Positions 1 through 10,792 are shown, numbered from the stretch's first letter. The stretch is 64,000 nt of DNA from Geomicrobium sediminis (GCF_016908595.1 NZ_JAFBEC010000002.1:186001-250000), one strand, 5' to 3'. Numbers and translations: made by a program. The notes: generated by a model from the letters alone, not told the origin.

Positions 1-528
1 ACCTTCCGGGAATCCTAACGATTCAAATGTATCTGAAAGACCTGCTGCAGTACCATGACCACCTACGAATGAAATTTCAATTAAAGCACCTGCTGCTGGG
101 TTTGTGCCAAACAACGGCGTTAAAATGATCAACACAATCGCCATACCTACTGCATATTGGGCCCAAGAAATCGTATAGCCGAGTGCGACTTGCGGTCCAC
201 CGACTTTCCAAATTTCTTGAAGGCGCGGTAATGCAAACCCGATAAAAAGACTGGCAAAGACGACGTTAATTAATAATCCTGGAAGCTCTGCCCACACCTC
301 ATAAATTCCTTCAGTAAAAATCCCATAAGGCATTACTTCTTCGCCTGTGACTGGTGTAATAATTCTTCCAATAACTTCTGGTCCTAATAGAAGTGCAAAG
401 AAACCACCAAGCAATGAACTAGGTAAAAACAGTCGTTGAAAAACGGGAACCCGCAAACGGATCCACTTTCCAATAATAAGTACAATACTAATTACCATTA
501 AGGCAAACGCTACAATTTCAACTGTCAT
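1..528 (-). CDS. gltS: Sodium/glutamate symporter, GltS (ESS) family, 5' part only
   Basis: The first 176 codons of a membrane transporter read leftwards and run off the window edge, so the C-terminal part is missing. The protein has several long hydrophobic helices and the motif GGHGTAAG, which is typical of GltS-type Na+/glutamate symporters (seen; family match from memory). It would import glutamate or a similar dicarboxylate across the cell membrane. The start is the ATG at 528, with only a weak ribosome site (aggatgtgg) in front. It is separated from leuD by about 230 bases with a terminator, so it is an independent unit. Confidence 0.75.
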   Translation of the reverse strand, partial: MTVEIVAFALMVISIVLIIGKWIRLRVPVFQRLFLPSSLLGGFFALLLGPEVIGRIITPVTGEEVMPYGIFTEGIYEVWAELPGLLINVVFASLFIGFALPRLQEIWKVGGPQVALGYTISWAQYAVGMAIVLIILTPLFGTNPAAGALIEISFVGGHGTAAGLSDTFESLGFPEG

Positions 529-716
529 TCAACCACATCCTATTCATTTGTGAACCTCGCTTCTCACACGTGTACATACGTATGTATGATACCTCTTTAC
601 CACTTCGTCATTCATTTAAAACAACATAATTCCGTGAGGATAAAAATGGAGGTTTATCTAGTAACAAGAACGGTGTAATTTTTTTCTACATGTTTACCTT
701 ATTTTTTTCCAAAGTA
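529..716. other. Intergenic stretch upstream of the symporter
   Basis: AT-rich spacer between the symporter start and the leuD terminator. It must hold the symporter promoter, but I could not pick one convincing -35/-10 pair. No open frame in it looks coding. Confidence 0.4.
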
Positions 717-744
717 AAAAGCCAACAGAAAATCTGCTGGCTTT
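717..744 (-). terminator. Terminator of the ilv-leu operon
   Basis: Read on the minus strand, AAAAGCCAGCAG and its near complement CTGTTGGCTTTT enclose a short loop 10 bases past the leuD stop, followed by a T-rich run. This is a standard intrinsic terminator closing the ilvB-leuD transcript. Confidence 0.8.
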
Positions 745-754
745 TGTGCGACTA

Positions 755-1339
755 TTATTGGGTTGCTTGCTCATATTTAGCAATGTGATCACTGTATTGA
801 AGTGTTAATCCAATCTCATCTAATCCGTGAATCAACATGTTTTTCCAATACTCGTCAATGTCAAACGTATGAATCCCGCCTTGGTCATCTTCGATCACTT
901 GCTCTTCAAGGTTCACCCGTAATTGTAGTGTTCCTTCTTCAAACCTCTCTTCCCAATTCCGAACGACTTCAAGAGGCATTCGAACAGGAAGTAGACCATT
1001 TTTGAAACTGTTGTTGTAAAAAATATCACCGAAGCTTGGTGCAATGACGACTTTAAAGCCGTAATCTTGAAGCGCCCAGGCTGCATGTTCACGAGATGAG
1101 CCACACCCAAAGTTTTCATCTGCAACGAGAATTGTCGCATCTTTTGCACGCTCGTAGTTCAATGGAAATTCAGGATCTGGCTGATCGTTTTCAAGTAGTC
1201 GCCAATTGTAAAATAAAAACTGTCCGAAACCTGTACGTTCTACCCGTTTCAAAAACTGCTTCGGTATAATTTGATCGGTATCGATATTGACATAAGGAAG
1301 TGCTGCTACAGTTCCAACGTGCGTAGTGAATTTTTCCAT
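755..1339 (-). CDS. leuD: 3-isopropylmalate dehydratase small subunit
   Basis: LeuD, 194 aa, the swivel-domain subunit that pairs with LeuC to isomerise 2-isopropylmalate to 3-isopropylmalate in leucine synthesis, in the cytoplasm. The protein shows the family features: DTDQIIPKQFLK near residue 20, NFGCGSSREHA around residue 77, and the usual length of about 190-200 aa. It is the last gene of the ilv-leu operon, starting 12 bases after leuC. A ribosome site (ggagggg) precedes the ATG at 1339. Nothing is odd about it. Confidence 0.97.
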   Translation of the reverse strand: MEKFTTHVGTVAALPYVNIDTDQIIPKQFLKRVERTGFGQFLFYNWRLLENDQPDPEFPLNYERAKDATILVADENFGCGSSREHAAWALQDYGFKVVIAPSFGDIFYNNSFKNGLLPVRMPLEVVRNWEERFEEGTLQLRVNLEEQVIEDDQGGIHTFDIDEYWKNMLIHGLDEIGLTLQYSDHIAKYEQATQ

Positions 1340-1351
1340 TCTATCCCCTCC

Positions 1352-2767
1352 TTACGATGACGCCGGTATGGCATCTAGCTTTCTAACATCTACGAAATGT
1401 CCATGAACCGCCGCTGCAGCTGCCATAATTGGGCTCATTAAATGCGTTCGTGCATTTTTCCCTTGTCGCCCTTCAAAATTTCGGTTGGACGTTGATGCAC
1501 AACGCTCTCCTGCAGGAACTTGATCAGGATTCATCCCTAGACACATGCTACAACCTGCATCGCGCCACTCAAATCCCGCTTCAATAAAAATGGTTGCCAA
1601 GCCTTCTTCCTCTGCTTGTCGTTTCACTTTCACACTACCAGGGACGACAAGAGCTCGAACAGATTTATCCACTTTCTTTCCTTTTATATAGCGTGCAGCT
1701 TCACGCAAGTCACTAATGCGAGCATTTGTACACGAACCTAAAAATACGTGTTGGATTTTGATGTCTTCCATCTTCGTACCTGGTTCGAGCCCCATGTACT
1801 CAAGTGATTGTTCAATTGCACGACGCTCAGTATCCGTTGTGCCATCTTCTGGTGAAGGTACAGCACCGTCAATTGTCACCCCTTGGCCAGGGTTCGTTCC
1901 CCAAGTAACCATTGGCTTCACTTCACTCGCATCTAAAACGAGTGTTGAATCAAATTTCGCATCAGGATCACTGGCAAGTTGCTTCCACTCTTCAACGATT
2001 ACGTCGTATGCATCACCATCAGGCACATGTTCTCGTCCTCGTAGATAGTCAAACGTTACTTGATCAGGGCTAATTAACCCAGCACGAGCACCGCCTTCAA
2101 TGGACATGTTGCAAATCGTCATGCGCTCTTCCATCGTCAAGCCTCGAATGGCTTCTCCACGATATTCAACGACATGACCTGTTCCGAAATTCACTCCGTA
2201 TTTAGCAATTAGAGCTAAAATAATATCTTTTGCAGAAACGCCATTCTCCAAGCGACCGTCAATCACGACTTCCATCGTTTTCGGTCGATCTTGCCAGAGT
2301 GTTTGTGTTGCCATCACATGTTCTACTTCGCTCGTCCCAATCCCAAAAGCTAGCGCGCCGAATGCGCCGTGAGTTGACGTATGACTATCTCCACAAACGA
2401 TCGTTTTTCCAGGTTGAGTGAGTCCAAGTTCTGGTCCAATAATATGAACAATACCGTTGTTTGGACTGTTCAAACCTGCCAATTCAACCCCAAAGTTATT
2501 ACAATTTTCAACGAGCACATCGATTTGCTTTTTCGCAATCTTATCAGTGATCGTCTCACGATCTTTCGTAGGAATATTATGGTCCATCGTTGCATACGTC
2601 AAATCAGGTCTACGAAGTTTACGATTGTTAAGTCGTAGCCCTTCAAACGCTTGCGGTGACGTCACTTCATGAATAAGGTGCAAGTCGATATAGAGTAAGT
2701 CTGGCTTACCTTCTTCTTCGTAAACTTTATGACGTTCCCAAACTTTTTCAATGATCGTCTTTCCCAT
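1352..2767 (-). CDS. leuC: 3-isopropylmalate dehydratase large subunit
   Basis: LeuC, about 471 aa, the aconitase-fold subunit carrying the catalytic [4Fe-4S] cluster. Visible motifs are [20 protein letters not shown] and CSMCLGMN, which supply the cluster cysteines. It works with LeuD. I prefer the ATG at 2767 over the GTG one codon upstream because the ribosome site ggaggag lies 7 bases before it. It sits between leuB and leuD in the usual Bacillus order, with spacers of only about 12 bases, so it is cotranscribed. Confidence 0.97.
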   Translation of the reverse strand: MGKTIIEKVWERHKVYEEEGKPDLLYIDLHLIHEVTSPQAFEGLRLNNRKLRRPDLTYATMDHNIPTKDRETITDKIAKKQIDVLVENCNNFGVELAGLNSPNNGIVHIIGPELGLTQPGKTIVCGDSHTSTHGAFGALAFGIGTSEVEHVMATQTLWQDRPKTMEVVIDGRLENGVSAKDIILALIAKYGVNFGTGHVVEYRGEAIRGLTMEERMTICNMSIEGGARAGLISPDQVTFDYLRGREHVPDGDAYDVIVEEWKQLASDPDAKFDSTLVLDASEVKPMVTWGTNPGQGVTIDGAVPSPEDGTTDTERRAIEQSLEYMGLEPGTKMEDIKIQHVFLGSCTNARISDLREAARYIKGKKVDKSVRALVVPGSVKVKRQAEEEGLATIFIEAGFEWRDAGCSMCLGMNPDQVPAGERCASTSNRNFEGRQGKNARTHLMSPIMAAAAAVHGHFVDVRKLDAIPASS

Positions 2768-2781
2768 CACACGACTCCTCC

Positions 2782-3852
2782 TTATCGTAATGCTTTTATG
2801 ACTGCTTCTGTCATTTCCGTCGTTGTAGAAACAGCACCTTGCTCAGTTGCAATATCTTTCGTTCGATACCCTGCTTCTAACGCTTTCAAAATAGCATCGT
2901 CAATGGCTTTTGCTTCGTCTTCCATCTCAAACCCGTATTTTAAAAGCATCGCAGCAGATGCAATAGCAGCTAAGGGATTTGCAATATTCTGACCTGAAAT
3001 ATCTGGAGCAGATCCGTGAATCGGTTCAAACAAACCGACACCTTGGTCTCCTAAACTTGCAGATGGCAACAGCCCTAGTGAACCGGTCAGCATTGAAGCT
3101 TCATCACTTAAAATGTCACCGAACATGTTCTCTGTCAAAATAACATCGAACTGGCTTGGTCCGTGAATGAGCTGCATGGCAGCATTATCAACGAGCATAT
3201 GCTCAACCGTTATGTCAGGGTAATCTGTTTTCATACGATCTACTACTTCTCGCCACAATCGACTCGACTCCAATACGTTTGCCTTATCGACAGAAACGAC
3301 ACGTTGATCTCGTAATTTAGCAGCTTCAAATGCTTTTTTAGCAATGCGAGTAATTTCCGACTCTGAATACGTTAACGTATCCAGCGCTTGCCATTCACCA
3401 TTTACTTGTTCACGTTCGTGTTTACCAAAGTAAATGCCACCTGTCAGTTCACGCATAATCAGTACGTCCACATCTTCAACAACTTCTCGTTTCAGTGGAG
3501 ATGAATCAAGTAGAGGACCATACGCTTTGACCGGACGTAAGTTCGCAAACAGACCCAAATTCTTTCTCATTGCAAGCAAGCCCTTTTCAGGCCTTAGAGC
3601 AGGTTCATTTTGATCCCATTTAGGACCGCCAACCGCTCCTAATAATACCGCATCACTCGATTTACATAGTTCCTCAGTTGAAGAGGGGAAGGGGTCTCCT
3701 TCTTCATCAATGGCGACCCCTCCAATGTTTCCGTAATGGAATTCAAACTGTTGATTCGTATTTTTTGCAACGGCTTTTAGAATGTGAACAGCAGCTTCAG
3801 TAACTTCTGGTCCGATACCATCGCCTGGAAGAACTGCGATTTTCTTTACCAT
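2782..3852 (-). CDS. leuB: 3-isopropylmalate dehydrogenase
   Basis: LeuB, 356 aa, NAD-dependent oxidative decarboxylation of 3-isopropylmalate to the oxo-acid precursor of leucine. The start [10 protein letters not shown], the [11 protein letters not shown] segment and the metal/substrate segment around [14 protein letters not shown] are typical of the isocitrate/isopropylmalate dehydrogenase family. Two ATG codons stand side by side; the second (3852) has better spacing to the gagggg ribosome site. It follows leuA by about 20 bases in the operon. Confidence 0.97.
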   Translation of the reverse strand: MVKKIAVLPGDGIGPEVTEAAVHILKAVAKNTNQQFEFHYGNIGGVAIDEEGDPFPSSTEELCKSSDAVLLGAVGGPKWDQNEPALRPEKGLLAMRKNLGLFANLRPVKAYGPLLDSSPLKREVVEDVDVLIMRELTGGIYFGKHEREQVNGEWQALDTLTYSESEITRIAKKAFEAAKLRDQRVVSVDKANVLESSRLWREVVDRMKTDYPDITVEHMLVDNAAMQLIHGPSQFDVILTENMFGDILSDEASMLTGSLGLLPSASLGDQGVGLFEPIHGSAPDISGQNIANPLAAIASAAMLLKYGFEMEDEAKAIDDAILKALEAGYRTKDIATEQGAVSTTTEMTEAVIKALR

Positions 3853-3872
3853 CATTTCCCCTCAATTCTTTA

Positions 3873-5420
3873 TTACACTAACTCTTCGATCGGTTCTTTT
3901 GTTGGATTACCACTAATAATTCGGTTTACTGCATTTAAATAAGCAAATGCAGAAGCTTCTAGCACATCATGCGCTGTACCGCGCCCAAGTGATGACTCGT
4001 CATTGTAAGTGAGGTGTACAACAACTTCAGCAAGCGCGTCTTCTCCACCTGTTACGGATTGGATTCGATAATCTTCAAGCTGTATCGGTTCACCGATTAA
4101 TCTCGAGAGTGTGTTATAAACGGCTTCGACACTTCCTTTACCCGTCGCCGCTTCTTGAATTTCTTCACCGTCTGGTGTGCGAACAATCACGGTCGCCGTT
4201 TGAATGACGTTCTCTTGAGTTGCAACATTCACTTGTAGGCTTTTCAGCTCATACATACCATTTTGACTACCTGATTTCTCTGCTGTTAATAAAGCAAAGA
4301 TATCATCATCTGTCACGCTTTTCTTTTTGTGTGCAAGGTCTTTAAATGCTTTAAATACACGTTTTAAGTCGTCTTCTTCTAACTCAAAACCGAGTTCGGT
4401 AATTTTTGTTTTGAAAGCATGCTTGCCAGAGAGCTTTCCTAGCGGCAAGCTATTTTTCTCAACACCAACGAGCTCTGGCGTAATAATCTCGTACGTTGTG
4501 CTCTCTTTAAGCACGCCGTCTTGGTGGATGCCAGATTCATGGGCAAATGCATTTGCACCAACAATTGCTTTGTTGCCAGGCACGATCGTCCCAGTCAACT
4601 TACTAACGAGATTACTCGTGCGCTTTAATTCGTTAAGCTTTAGCGTTGAGTTTGCCGCGTAATAGTCTTTTCGAATTTGCAGTGCAACAGCAATCTCTTC
4701 TAAAGACGCATTTCCTGCTCGTTCTCCAATGCCATTAATCGTACACTCAACTTGGTCGGCGCCACCTTCGATTGCGGCTAATGAGTTTGCAACAGCCATC
4801 CCTAAATCATCATGGTTATGAGCAGATAGCTTAATCTTCTCTACATCATGAACATGTTGCTTCATATGTTGGAACATCGCTTTAATTTCATTAGGTGTCG
4901 TGTAACCTACCGTGTCTGGCAAGTTGATCACATCAACACCTGCTCGAATGACTTCAGACGAGATCTTAGTTAGAAAATCCCAACTCGTACGACAAGCATC
5001 CTCTGCTGAAAACTGTACGACAGGAAACTTCTGTTTCGCATAGCGTACAGCTTCTACAGCAGCATCAAGCACTTCTTGTTGTGTCATTAATAGTTTGTGC
5101 TTAATGTGAATGTCAGATGTCGCAATGAAAATATGAATCCTCGGATTAGCTGTATCTTTTAGTGCTTCGTATGCAGTGTCGATATCTTTTTTCACGACAC
5201 GAGAGAGCCCAGTAACGGTGCTGTTTTTTACCGCCCTTGCAATCTTTTGAACCGAGTGAAAGTCACCTTCATTCGAAGCAGGAAAACCTGCTTCGATAAT
5301 GTTTACGCCTAAACGATCGAGCTGTTTAGCGATTTCGAGCTTTTCATCGAGATTCAAATTCAAGCCTGGTTGTTGTTCTCCATCTCGCAATGTCGTATCA
5401 AAAATATCAATTTCCCGCAC
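3873..5420 (-). CDS. leuA: 2-isopropylmalate synthase
   Basis: LeuA, 515 aa, condenses acetyl-CoA with 2-oxoisovalerate, the first committed step to leucine. The TIM-barrel start [12 protein letters not shown] and the metal-binding [13 protein letters not shown] are present. The C-terminal third is the LeuA regulatory dimer domain that normally mediates leucine feedback inhibition. Translation starts at a GTG (5420) that overlaps the end of ilvC by 14 bases; the ribosome site aaaggag lies inside ilvC, 9 bases upstream, which suggests translational coupling. Confidence 0.96.
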   Translation of the reverse strand: MREIDIFDTTLRDGEQQPGLNLNLDEKLEIAKQLDRLGVNIIEAGFPASNEGDFHSVQKIARAVKNSTVTGLSRVVKKDIDTAYEALKDTANPRIHIFIATSDIHIKHKLLMTQQEVLDAAVEAVRYAKQKFPVVQFSAEDACRTSWDFLTKISSEVIRAGVDVINLPDTVGYTTPNEIKAMFQHMKQHVHDVEKIKLSAHNHDDLGMAVANSLAAIEGGADQVECTINGIGERAGNASLEEIAVALQIRKDYYAANSTLKLNELKRTSNLVSKLTGTIVPGNKAIVGANAFAHESGIHQDGVLKESTTYEIITPELVGVEKNSLPLGKLSGKHAFKTKITELGFELEEDDLKRVFKAFKDLAHKKKSVTDDDIFALLTAEKSGSQNGMYELKSLQVNVATQENVIQTATVIVRTPDGEEIQEAATGKGSVEAVYNTLSRLIGEPIQLEDYRIQSVTGGEDALAEVVVHLTYNDESSLGRGTAHDVLEASAFAYLNAVNRIISGNPTKEPIEELV

Positions 5421-6429
5421 GCGAAATCACTCCTTTTTGATCGTGTTTTACAAATGGCATCATTTCACGAAGCTTTTGCCCAACTTCAGTTAGTTGATGC
5501 TCGTGCTCACGCTTGTTGATTGCATTGAACTGAGGGCGGTTCGCTTGGTTTTCAACAATCCAACCGTGTGCAAATTTCCCTGTTTGAATGTCTGTAAGAA
5601 TTTCTTTCATTGCAGCTTTCGTCTCATCCGTTACAATCCGTGGTCCTGCAACAAAGTCACCCCACTGAGCTGTATCTGAAATTGAATAGCGCATGTACTC
5701 AAGTCCACCTTCGTACATCAAATCTACGATGAGTTTCAATTCATGAAGACACTCGAAGTACGCAACTTCAGGTTGATATCCAGCTTCTACAAGTGTTTCA
5801 AAACCTGCTTTTACGAGTGCCGATGTACCACCGCAAAGTACCGCTTGCTCACCGAAAAGATCCGTTTCTGTTTCTTCTTGGAATGTTGTTTCAATGATCC
5901 CTGCGCGACCTGCACCAATTTGCTTCGCATAAGCGAGTGCGAGTTCTTTCGCTTCACCGTGTGGATCTTGATAGATTGCATAAAGCGCTGGTACTCCCGC
6001 ACCAGATTCGTACGTACGACGAACGATGTGACCAGGTCCTTTAGGTGCTACCATAAAAACATTGATGTCTTCAGGTGGTTGAATTTGACTAAAGTGAATG
6101 TTGAAACCGTGTGCGAATACGAGTGACTTACCGCTCGTCAGCGCTGGTTTAATTTGATTTTCATAGATTGATGGTTGAGCTTCATCTGGAAGTGCAAGCA
6201 TCATAATGTCCGCTTTTTCAGCTGCTTCACTTACTTCATATACGTGGAAACCGTCTTCCTCTGCCTTCTCCCAAGAACGTCCGCGACGAAGACCGATAAT
6301 GACATCTACTCCGCTTTCCTTCATATTTAATGCGTGTGCGTGTCCTTGTGATCCATAACCAATTACTGCAACTGTTTTACCTTCTAGTGCTGATTCGTTG
6401 ATGTCGGTGTTGTAATATACTGTAGCCAT
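5407..6429 (-). CDS. ilvC: Ketol-acid reductoisomerase
   Basis: IlvC, 340 aa, short class I enzyme. It rearranges and reduces acetolactate or acetohydroxybutyrate with NADPH in valine and isoleucine synthesis. An N-terminal Rossmann motif [12 protein letters not shown] and the Mg-site segment [12 protein letters not shown] are visible. It lies between ilvN and leuA, and its last 14 bases overlap leuA. The cofactor is inferred from the family only. Confidence 0.97.
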   Translation of the reverse strand: MATVYYNTDINESALEGKTVAVIGYGSQGHAHALNMKESGVDVIIGLRRGRSWEKAEEDGFHVYEVSEAAEKADIMMLALPDEAQPSIYENQIKPALTSGKSLVFAHGFNIHFSQIQPPEDINVFMVAPKGPGHIVRRTYESGAGVPALYAIYQDPHGEAKELALAYAKQIGAGRAGIIETTFQEETETDLFGEQAVLCGGTSALVKAGFETLVEAGYQPEVAYFECLHELKLIVDLMYEGGLEYMRYSISDTAQWGDFVAGPRIVTDETKAAMKEILTDIQTGKFAHGWIVENQANRPQFNAINKREHEHQLTEVGQKLREMMPFVKHDQKGVISRAGN

Positions 6430-6459
6430 TTTTATCTCTCCTATTTTGTAGTTTATTTT

Positions 6460-6978
6460 TTATTGAATAAAGGAATACTTTAATTCTTGAGATTGCGACT
6501 TCGAACTTCTCTTAAGAGCTGTTGCGCCTGTTCTTGCTAATTCTTTAATACCGTAAGGTTTTAACAAATCAATGAGCGCTTCGACTTTTTGATGGTCACC
6601 TGTCACTTGGAGTGTCACAGAGTCTCTTCCTACATCAACAATCGATGCTCGAAACGGTCTCGCGAGCGTTTCAATTTCACTGCGATTTTGCGGCGTACTA
6701 ACGACCTTTATTAATGCAAGCTCGCGAGCAACAATTGTGTCCCCTGAAATGTCTCTTACTTTTAAGACATCAACTTGTTTGTTTAACTGTTTAATTACTT
6801 GGTCAAGTGCCCGGTCGTTATCGACGTTTACAACAAACGTCATTCTAGAAATTTCAGGGTTTTCGGTTACACCGACTGTGATGCTTTCAATGTTAAATTG
6901 ACGTCTAGCAAATAAACCCGTAATGCGATTTAAAACACCGGAAGAGTTATTAACCGTTGCAGTGATGGTGCGGATCAT
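6460..6978 (-). CDS. ilvN: Acetolactate synthase small regulatory subunit
   Basis: IlvN/IlvH, 172 aa, the ACT-domain subunit that activates the catalytic subunit and confers valine feedback inhibition. The N-terminal ACT domain shows [18 protein letters not shown], a signature stretch for the family. The ATG overlaps the ilvB stop in an ATGA arrangement, so the two subunits are translationally coupled at this junction. Confidence 0.96.
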   Translation of the reverse strand: MIRTITATVNNSSGVLNRITGLFARRQFNIESITVGVTENPEISRMTFVVNVDNDRALDQVIKQLNKQVDVLKVRDISGDTIVARELALIKVVSTPQNRSEIETLARPFRASIVDVGRDSVTLQVTGDHQKVEALIDLLKPYGIKELARTGATALKRSSKSQSQELKYSFIQ

Positions 6979-8705
6979 GGTTTAACCCCCTCCATTTCTT
7001 GATGCCCTTTCCCAGGTGCAATCATCGGATAGACATTTTCTAAAGATGTGACACGAAAATCAAAGAGAACCGGGCCATCCATCTCAAGCCCTTTCTTTAA
7101 AACATCTCGAGCTTCATCTGGGTTCTCCACTTTAAAACCTGGTATGTTGTACGCTTCAGCTAATTTAATGAAATCAGGCTGAATCGGAAACAATGAATGA
7201 GAATATCGCTCTTCATAGAACAATTGTTGCCACTGTCTAACCATACCGAGCGAAGCGTTGTTTACGATGACAATTTTCACGGGTAAATTCAGCTCTTGAA
7301 GAATCGATAACTCTTGCAATGTCATCTGGAATCCAGCGTCGCCAATGACTGCAACGACAGCTTTGTCAGGTTTAGCAAATTGTGCCCCGATTGCTGCTGG
7401 AAAGCCAAAGCCCATCGTGCCAAGTCCCCCTGATGTTACCCAATGGTCTGGCTCATCAAATTGATAGTACTGTGCAGTCCACATTTGATGTTGCCCAACA
7501 TCAGTTGTAACAATTGCTTCACCATTTGTTTCCTCATAAATCAATTCAAGTAGCTTTTGTGGCTTTAATGTTTCACCGTCTTCTTCGTACCACAGTGGAT
7601 TTTCTTCTTGATACGATGTGAGGTGTTCATGCCACGCTTTAAACCCGTCGTTCTCTTCTTTACTAGCATTTAGGATCTCAAGTGCTCGCTTGGCATCACT
7701 TACAATCGGAATATCCGTGTCGATGTTTTTACCAATTTCAGCTGGGTCTACATCAACATGTGCGATCGTGGCGTTCGGTGCAAAATGATCAAGATTACCA
7801 GTAAGGCGATCATCAAATCGTGCTCCGATGTTGATTAATAGATCACTTTCATGAAGTGCCATGTTCGCTGTATACAACCCATGCATTCCTGCCATTCCAA
7901 GTGAAAGTTCCTCAGATTCAGGAAAACTTCCAAGTCCTAAAAGCGTTGTAACAACTGGAATGTTCCGAGTTTTTGCGAAAGTCGCCAGTTCAGATGATCC
8001 ACCTGAAAGTAAAACCCCTGCTCCTGCAAGAATGACTGGACGCTTCGCTTCTTTAATCGCCGCGTTCAGTTTTTTAATTTGTAATCGATTAGGCTGCACA
8101 GTCGGTTGGTATCCAGGCAAATCAATATGCTTTGGATAATTAAATGTTCCGACATTTGTAGATACGTCTTTTGGAAGATCGATGAGTACTGGACCTGGTC
8201 GACCGGTTGTCGCAATATGAAAAGCTTGCTTCATTACGGTTGGTATATCTTGAACGTCACGAATTTGGAAGTTGTGTTTCGTAATTGGCATTGTAATTCC
8301 AACCATATCAGCCTCTTGAAAAGCATCTGTACCAATAACACTTGTAGCAACTTGACCTGAAATGACGATCAGCGGCAAAGAATCAATCATTGCATCAGCA
8401 ATACCCGTTACGACATTCGTAGCGCCAGGACCTGATGTGACGATGCATACACCGGCTTTCCCTGAAACCCTTGCATACCCTTCCGCAGCGTGAACGGCAC
8501 CTTGTTCATGACGAGCAAGAATGTGACGTATCCCCTTTTTGTAAATCTCATCATAGGTTGGCAAAATTGCACCGCCAGGATAGCCGAATATGATATCGAC
8601 TCCCTCTTCAACGAGAGATTGCAGAATCATCTGACTGCCACTCATTTGCGTATCTGTTTGTTCGGCAGCTTGCGTCTTCGCTTCCACCTCGAGATCCATA
8701 CTCAT
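6975..8705 (-). CDS. ilvB: Acetolactate synthase large catalytic subunit
   Basis: IlvB, 576 aa, thiamine-diphosphate enzyme making acetolactate or acetohydroxybutyrate from pyruvate. It has the three expected domains: an N-terminal PYR domain with the catalytic Glu67 in [13 protein letters not shown], a central FAD-binding domain, and a C-terminal ThDP domain with [13 protein letters not shown] chose the ATG at 8705 because AAGGAGG lies 7 bases upstream; the longer open frame to 8750 has no such site. It is the first gene of the T-box-controlled operon. Confidence 0.97.
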   Translation of the reverse strand: MSMDLEVEAKTQAAEQTDTQMSGSQMILQSLVEEGVDIIFGYPGGAILPTYDEIYKKGIRHILARHEQGAVHAAEGYARVSGKAGVCIVTSGPGATNVVTGIADAMIDSLPLIVISGQVATSVIGTDAFQEADMVGITMPITKHNFQIRDVQDIPTVMKQAFHIATTGRPGPVLIDLPKDVSTNVGTFNYPKHIDLPGYQPTVQPNRLQIKKLNAAIKEAKRPVILAGAGVLLSGGSSELATFAKTRNIPVVTTLLGLGSFPESEELSLGMAGMHGLYTANMALHESDLLINIGARFDDRLTGNLDHFAPNATIAHVDVDPAEIGKNIDTDIPIVSDAKRALEILNASKEENDGFKAWHEHLTSYQEENPLWYEEDGETLKPQKLLELIYEETNGEAIVTTDVGQHQMWTAQYYQFDEPDHWVTSGGLGTMGFGFPAAIGAQFAKPDKAVVAVIGDAGFQMTLQELSILQELNLPVKIVIVNNASLGMVRQWQQLFYEERYSHSLFPIQPDFIKLAEAYNIPGFKVENPDEARDVLKKGLEMDGPVLFDFRVTSLENVYPMIAPGKGHQEMEGVKP

Positions 8706-8770
8706 CTCTTTTCCTCCTTCATCGCGTATCGTAATCTGTCCACTCAACATTTACGAAAAAATAAAATAAA

Positions 8771-9048
8771 AAAACCTTTCCATCCCTCACGTCTGTTCGA
8801 CAAAAGGGGCGAAAAGGTTTCGCGGTACCACCCTAATTCCCAGCACCAAAGCGCTGGCTCATGACGCAACCGATTTGCGTCTTTTTCGTAACGATCAGAT
8901 CGTTGTTCTGACCGGCAGCCACTACTTATGTTCATCGCTGCACTCAGAGGGGAGTTCATCTTAAGCTTTACTGCCGGGTTCTCAGCATTCCTCGGCTCTC
9001 TGTGAAGTAAATGTCTTTCGACTACTTAACCTCTTCAACGTTTTATGT
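8771..9048 (-). promoter_or_regulatory. T-box leader, leucine specifier CUC
   Basis: The leader of the ilv-leu operon is a T-box riboswitch that senses uncharged tRNA. The conserved T-box core GGGTGGTACCGCG is read on the minus strand at about 8819-8833. It is followed by a terminator with pairing arms AAACCTTTTC and GAAAGGTTT and a long T run at 8771-8820. Stem I contains the AGTA-type and GAGAGCCGAGG segments, and the specifier context GATGAACTCCCC places the codon CTC (Leu) at 8952-8954. Uncharged tRNA-Leu would stabilise the antiterminator and allow ilvB-leuD transcription. A TATAAT at 9055-9060 fits the -10, but its -35 is poor. Confidence 0.93.
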
Positions 9049-9137
9049 CATTCAATTATACGAATTTCGAATGTTCGATTGATAGATATGTTACCACAAG
9101 TATGAATATAAAAACATAGTTATTCTAAATTTTTTTG

Positions 9138-10040
9138 TTATGCTTTCATTTCTTTTTTGTAAACCGGTGTTCCGTCTTGCAAAATCTTCTCACGAAACGC
9201 CTCAGTTAATCGAATGGTTTCTTGACCTGGTTTGCCATCAGAGATCACACGACCATCGACTTTAACGACAGCAATAACTTCTGCAGCTGTGCCGGTTAAG
9301 AATACTTCGTCTGCTGTATAGACGTCATGCCTCGTAAACGGTTGTTCTTTTACGGTGTACATTAAGTCGTCTGCAATATCAATAATTGCTTGCCTCGTAA
9401 TTCCTTCGAGGGCACCAACGTATCCTGGTGGCGTGTATAGCACACCATTCTTTACGATAAAAATGTTGTCACCAGAGCCTTCTGCAACGTACCCTTCATC
9501 ATTTAACATCAACGCTTCAGGAACGCCTGCAAGATTGGCCTCAATCTTCACCAATATATTGTTCAAATAATTAAGTGATTTAACCTTCGGACTAAGCACA
9601 TCAGGGCGGTTTCTTCTTGTTGCTACACTGACAATTTCAATCCCCGTCTTATAAAGTTCTTTTGGAAATAGTGCTAGTTCTTCTGCAATTACAATAACTT
9701 GAGGTGTTCCACATGATCTAGGGTCTAATCCTAAATTGCCTACCCCACGAGAGACGACGACTCGAATGTACGCATTCTCTAAATCATTCTTACGAACCGT
9801 ATCGACTACAATTTCTGTCATTTCATCTAATGAATACGGAATTTCCATCATGATTGATCTTGCTGATTCAAAAAGACGAATGAGATGTTCTTTTAATTTA
9901 TAGACGTTGTTGTCGTACGTACGAATCCCTTCAAACACGCCATCGCCGTATAAGAATCCGTGATCATAAACGCTAACTTTCGCTTCATGCTTGCGTACGA
10001 ACTCGCCGTTCATAAATATCCACTGCTGTTCTTCTTCCAT
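9138..10040 (-). CDS. ilvE: Branched-chain amino acid aminotransferase (class IV PLP enzyme)
   Basis: IlvE, 300 aa, transfers the amino group between glutamate and the branched-chain 2-oxoacids, the last step for Val, Leu and Ile. Fold type IV features are the PLP-lysine segment VKSLNYLNNIL and the EGSGDNIFIV and GTAAEV segments. It lies immediately upstream of the T-box leader but is probably a separate unit, since the leader has its own promoter. The start at 10040 has aggtgat in front. A D-amino-acid transaminase is a family alternative but less likely here. Confidence 0.94.
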   Translation of the reverse strand: MEEEQQWIFMNGEFVRKHEAKVSVYDHGFLYGDGVFEGIRTYDNNVYKLKEHLIRLFESARSIMMEIPYSLDEMTEIVVDTVRKNDLENAYIRVVVSRGVGNLGLDPRSCGTPQVIVIAEELALFPKELYKTGIEIVSVATRRNRPDVLSPKVKSLNYLNNILVKIEANLAGVPEALMLNDEGYVAEGSGDNIFIVKNGVLYTPPGYVGALEGITRQAIIDIADDLMYTVKEQPFTRHDVYTADEVFLTGTAAEVIAVVKVDGRVISDGKPGQETIRLTEAFREKILQDGTPVYKKEMKA

Positions 10041-10162
10041 ACGATCACCTCAAGACTTCAGTAAATGTACACCGTACAAAACCATTTGTTTCTCTCACGA
10101 GTACATCGATGTTGTTGTCTATCATACCGCTAAGTGAAATGACGGTCAACCGTTTTTTGACA

Positions 10163-10177
10163 ACTTTTCTGACAATA
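10163..10177. promoter_or_regulatory. Possible CodY box
   Basis: A 15-base site reading ACTTTTCTGACAATA matches the CodY consensus AATTTTCWGAAAATT at 12 of 15 positions. It lies between ilvE and the divergent YolD-like gene, about 120 bases upstream of ilvE. CodY control of branched-chain amino acid genes is known in Bacillus; here it is a sequence match only. Confidence 0.35.
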
Positions 10178-10185
10178 TAAAACGA

Positions 10186-10214
10186 TTGCTAAAGAACATA
10201 CGTTCGTATATAAT
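10186..10214 (+). promoter_or_regulatory. SigA promoter with embedded LexA (SOS) box
   Basis: TTGCTA (10186-10191), a 17-base spacer and TATAAT (10209-10214) form a good SigA promoter. The spacer contains GAACATACGTTC at 10194-10205, an exact B. subtilis-type LexA core (GAAC-N4-GTTC). LexA bound there would block the polymerase, so the gene starting at 10247 should be induced by DNA damage. Confidence 0.8.
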
Positions 10215-10246
10215 AACATTAACTATTTATTAGGAGTGGATCGACG

Positions 10247-10504
10247 ATGTATTTACACCCTTATTCTTATTTAGAAAAAGAGGTTTCGACGAATATTGAA
10301 CAAAAATCAGTCATTGAGCAATTAGAGACCGCTCTTTATAGAAGTATTCCGCTTACCATTTCGATTCTCAAAGAAGAAATGGCCGCTCATTTACACGGTA
10401 CATGCGTAGAAGTAGATCATGAAAGCAATCGCGTTGTCTTTAATCAAGACCCAACGTTCTTTTTCATTCCATTTGAACAAATTACAGATGTCGCTTTTAC
10501 ATAA
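10247..10504 (+). CDS. Small YolD-like protein, SOS-regulated
   Basis: An 85 aa cytoplasmic protein with the layout of YolD-like proteins (PF08863 type): a helical first half and a C-terminal beta part, HGTCVEVDHESNRVVF then IPFEQITDV, resembling the family ending ip-f-e-d-I-x-x-I. YolD-like proteins are often encoded beside Y-family DNA polymerases (UvrX, YqjW), but no such polymerase is in this window, so this copy is solitary. The upstream LexA box supports a DNA-damage role. RBS taggagtgg precedes the ATG. The family assignment is moderate; the molecular function is not known to me. Confidence 0.7.
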   Translation: MYLHPYSYLEKEVSTNIEQKSVIEQLETALYRSIPLTISILKEEMAAHLHGTCVEVDHESNRVVFNQDPTFFFIPFEQITDVAFT

Positions 10505-10699
10505 GAGATGTTTTTCCTCGTTTTTTATTATTCGTTTTATTTACGGAGTTGTTATTTTTGTTATATATTATTGTTTTCTTACCAACGATTCTGAAATGAA
10601 AGGTTTTTGTTTAGTACTCTTCATCACTTTAAAGCTTCAATCCCCCAAACCCCTAGCATATTATTTCATTATAAATGATGTTGAATTTTCTAAAGATTA

Positions 10700-10756
10700 T
10701 TGACATTTAGATTCATCTTTCGTTATTATTACAGTATTAACATAGTCCGATATAAT
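10700..10756 (+). promoter_or_regulatory. Tandem SigA promoters of the 2-oxoacid dehydrogenase operon
   Basis: Two candidates precede the E1alpha gene: TTGACA (10700-10705), 18 bases, TATTAT (10724-10729); and ATTACA (10728-10733), 17 bases, TATAAT (10751-10756). The remaining bases from 10505 to 10700 show no convincing gene. Confidence 0.55.
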
Positions 10757-10792
10757 ATTGTGATACTTTTTCTGGACTAAGGAGGCGTCGTT

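Noticed and set aside
5743-6126. 127-codon plus-strand frame in ilvC
   Set aside because: Cys/Phe/Arg-rich shadow of ilvC with no start signals.
9061-9080. TCGAACATTCGAA as a LexA or CodY site before the ilv T-box
   Set aside because: Does not fit GAAC-N4-GTTC and is a poor match to the CodY consensus.
10419-10703. 94-codon open frame overlapping the YolD-like gene
   Set aside because: Alternate frame of a real gene followed by AT-rich spacer; no ribosome site.
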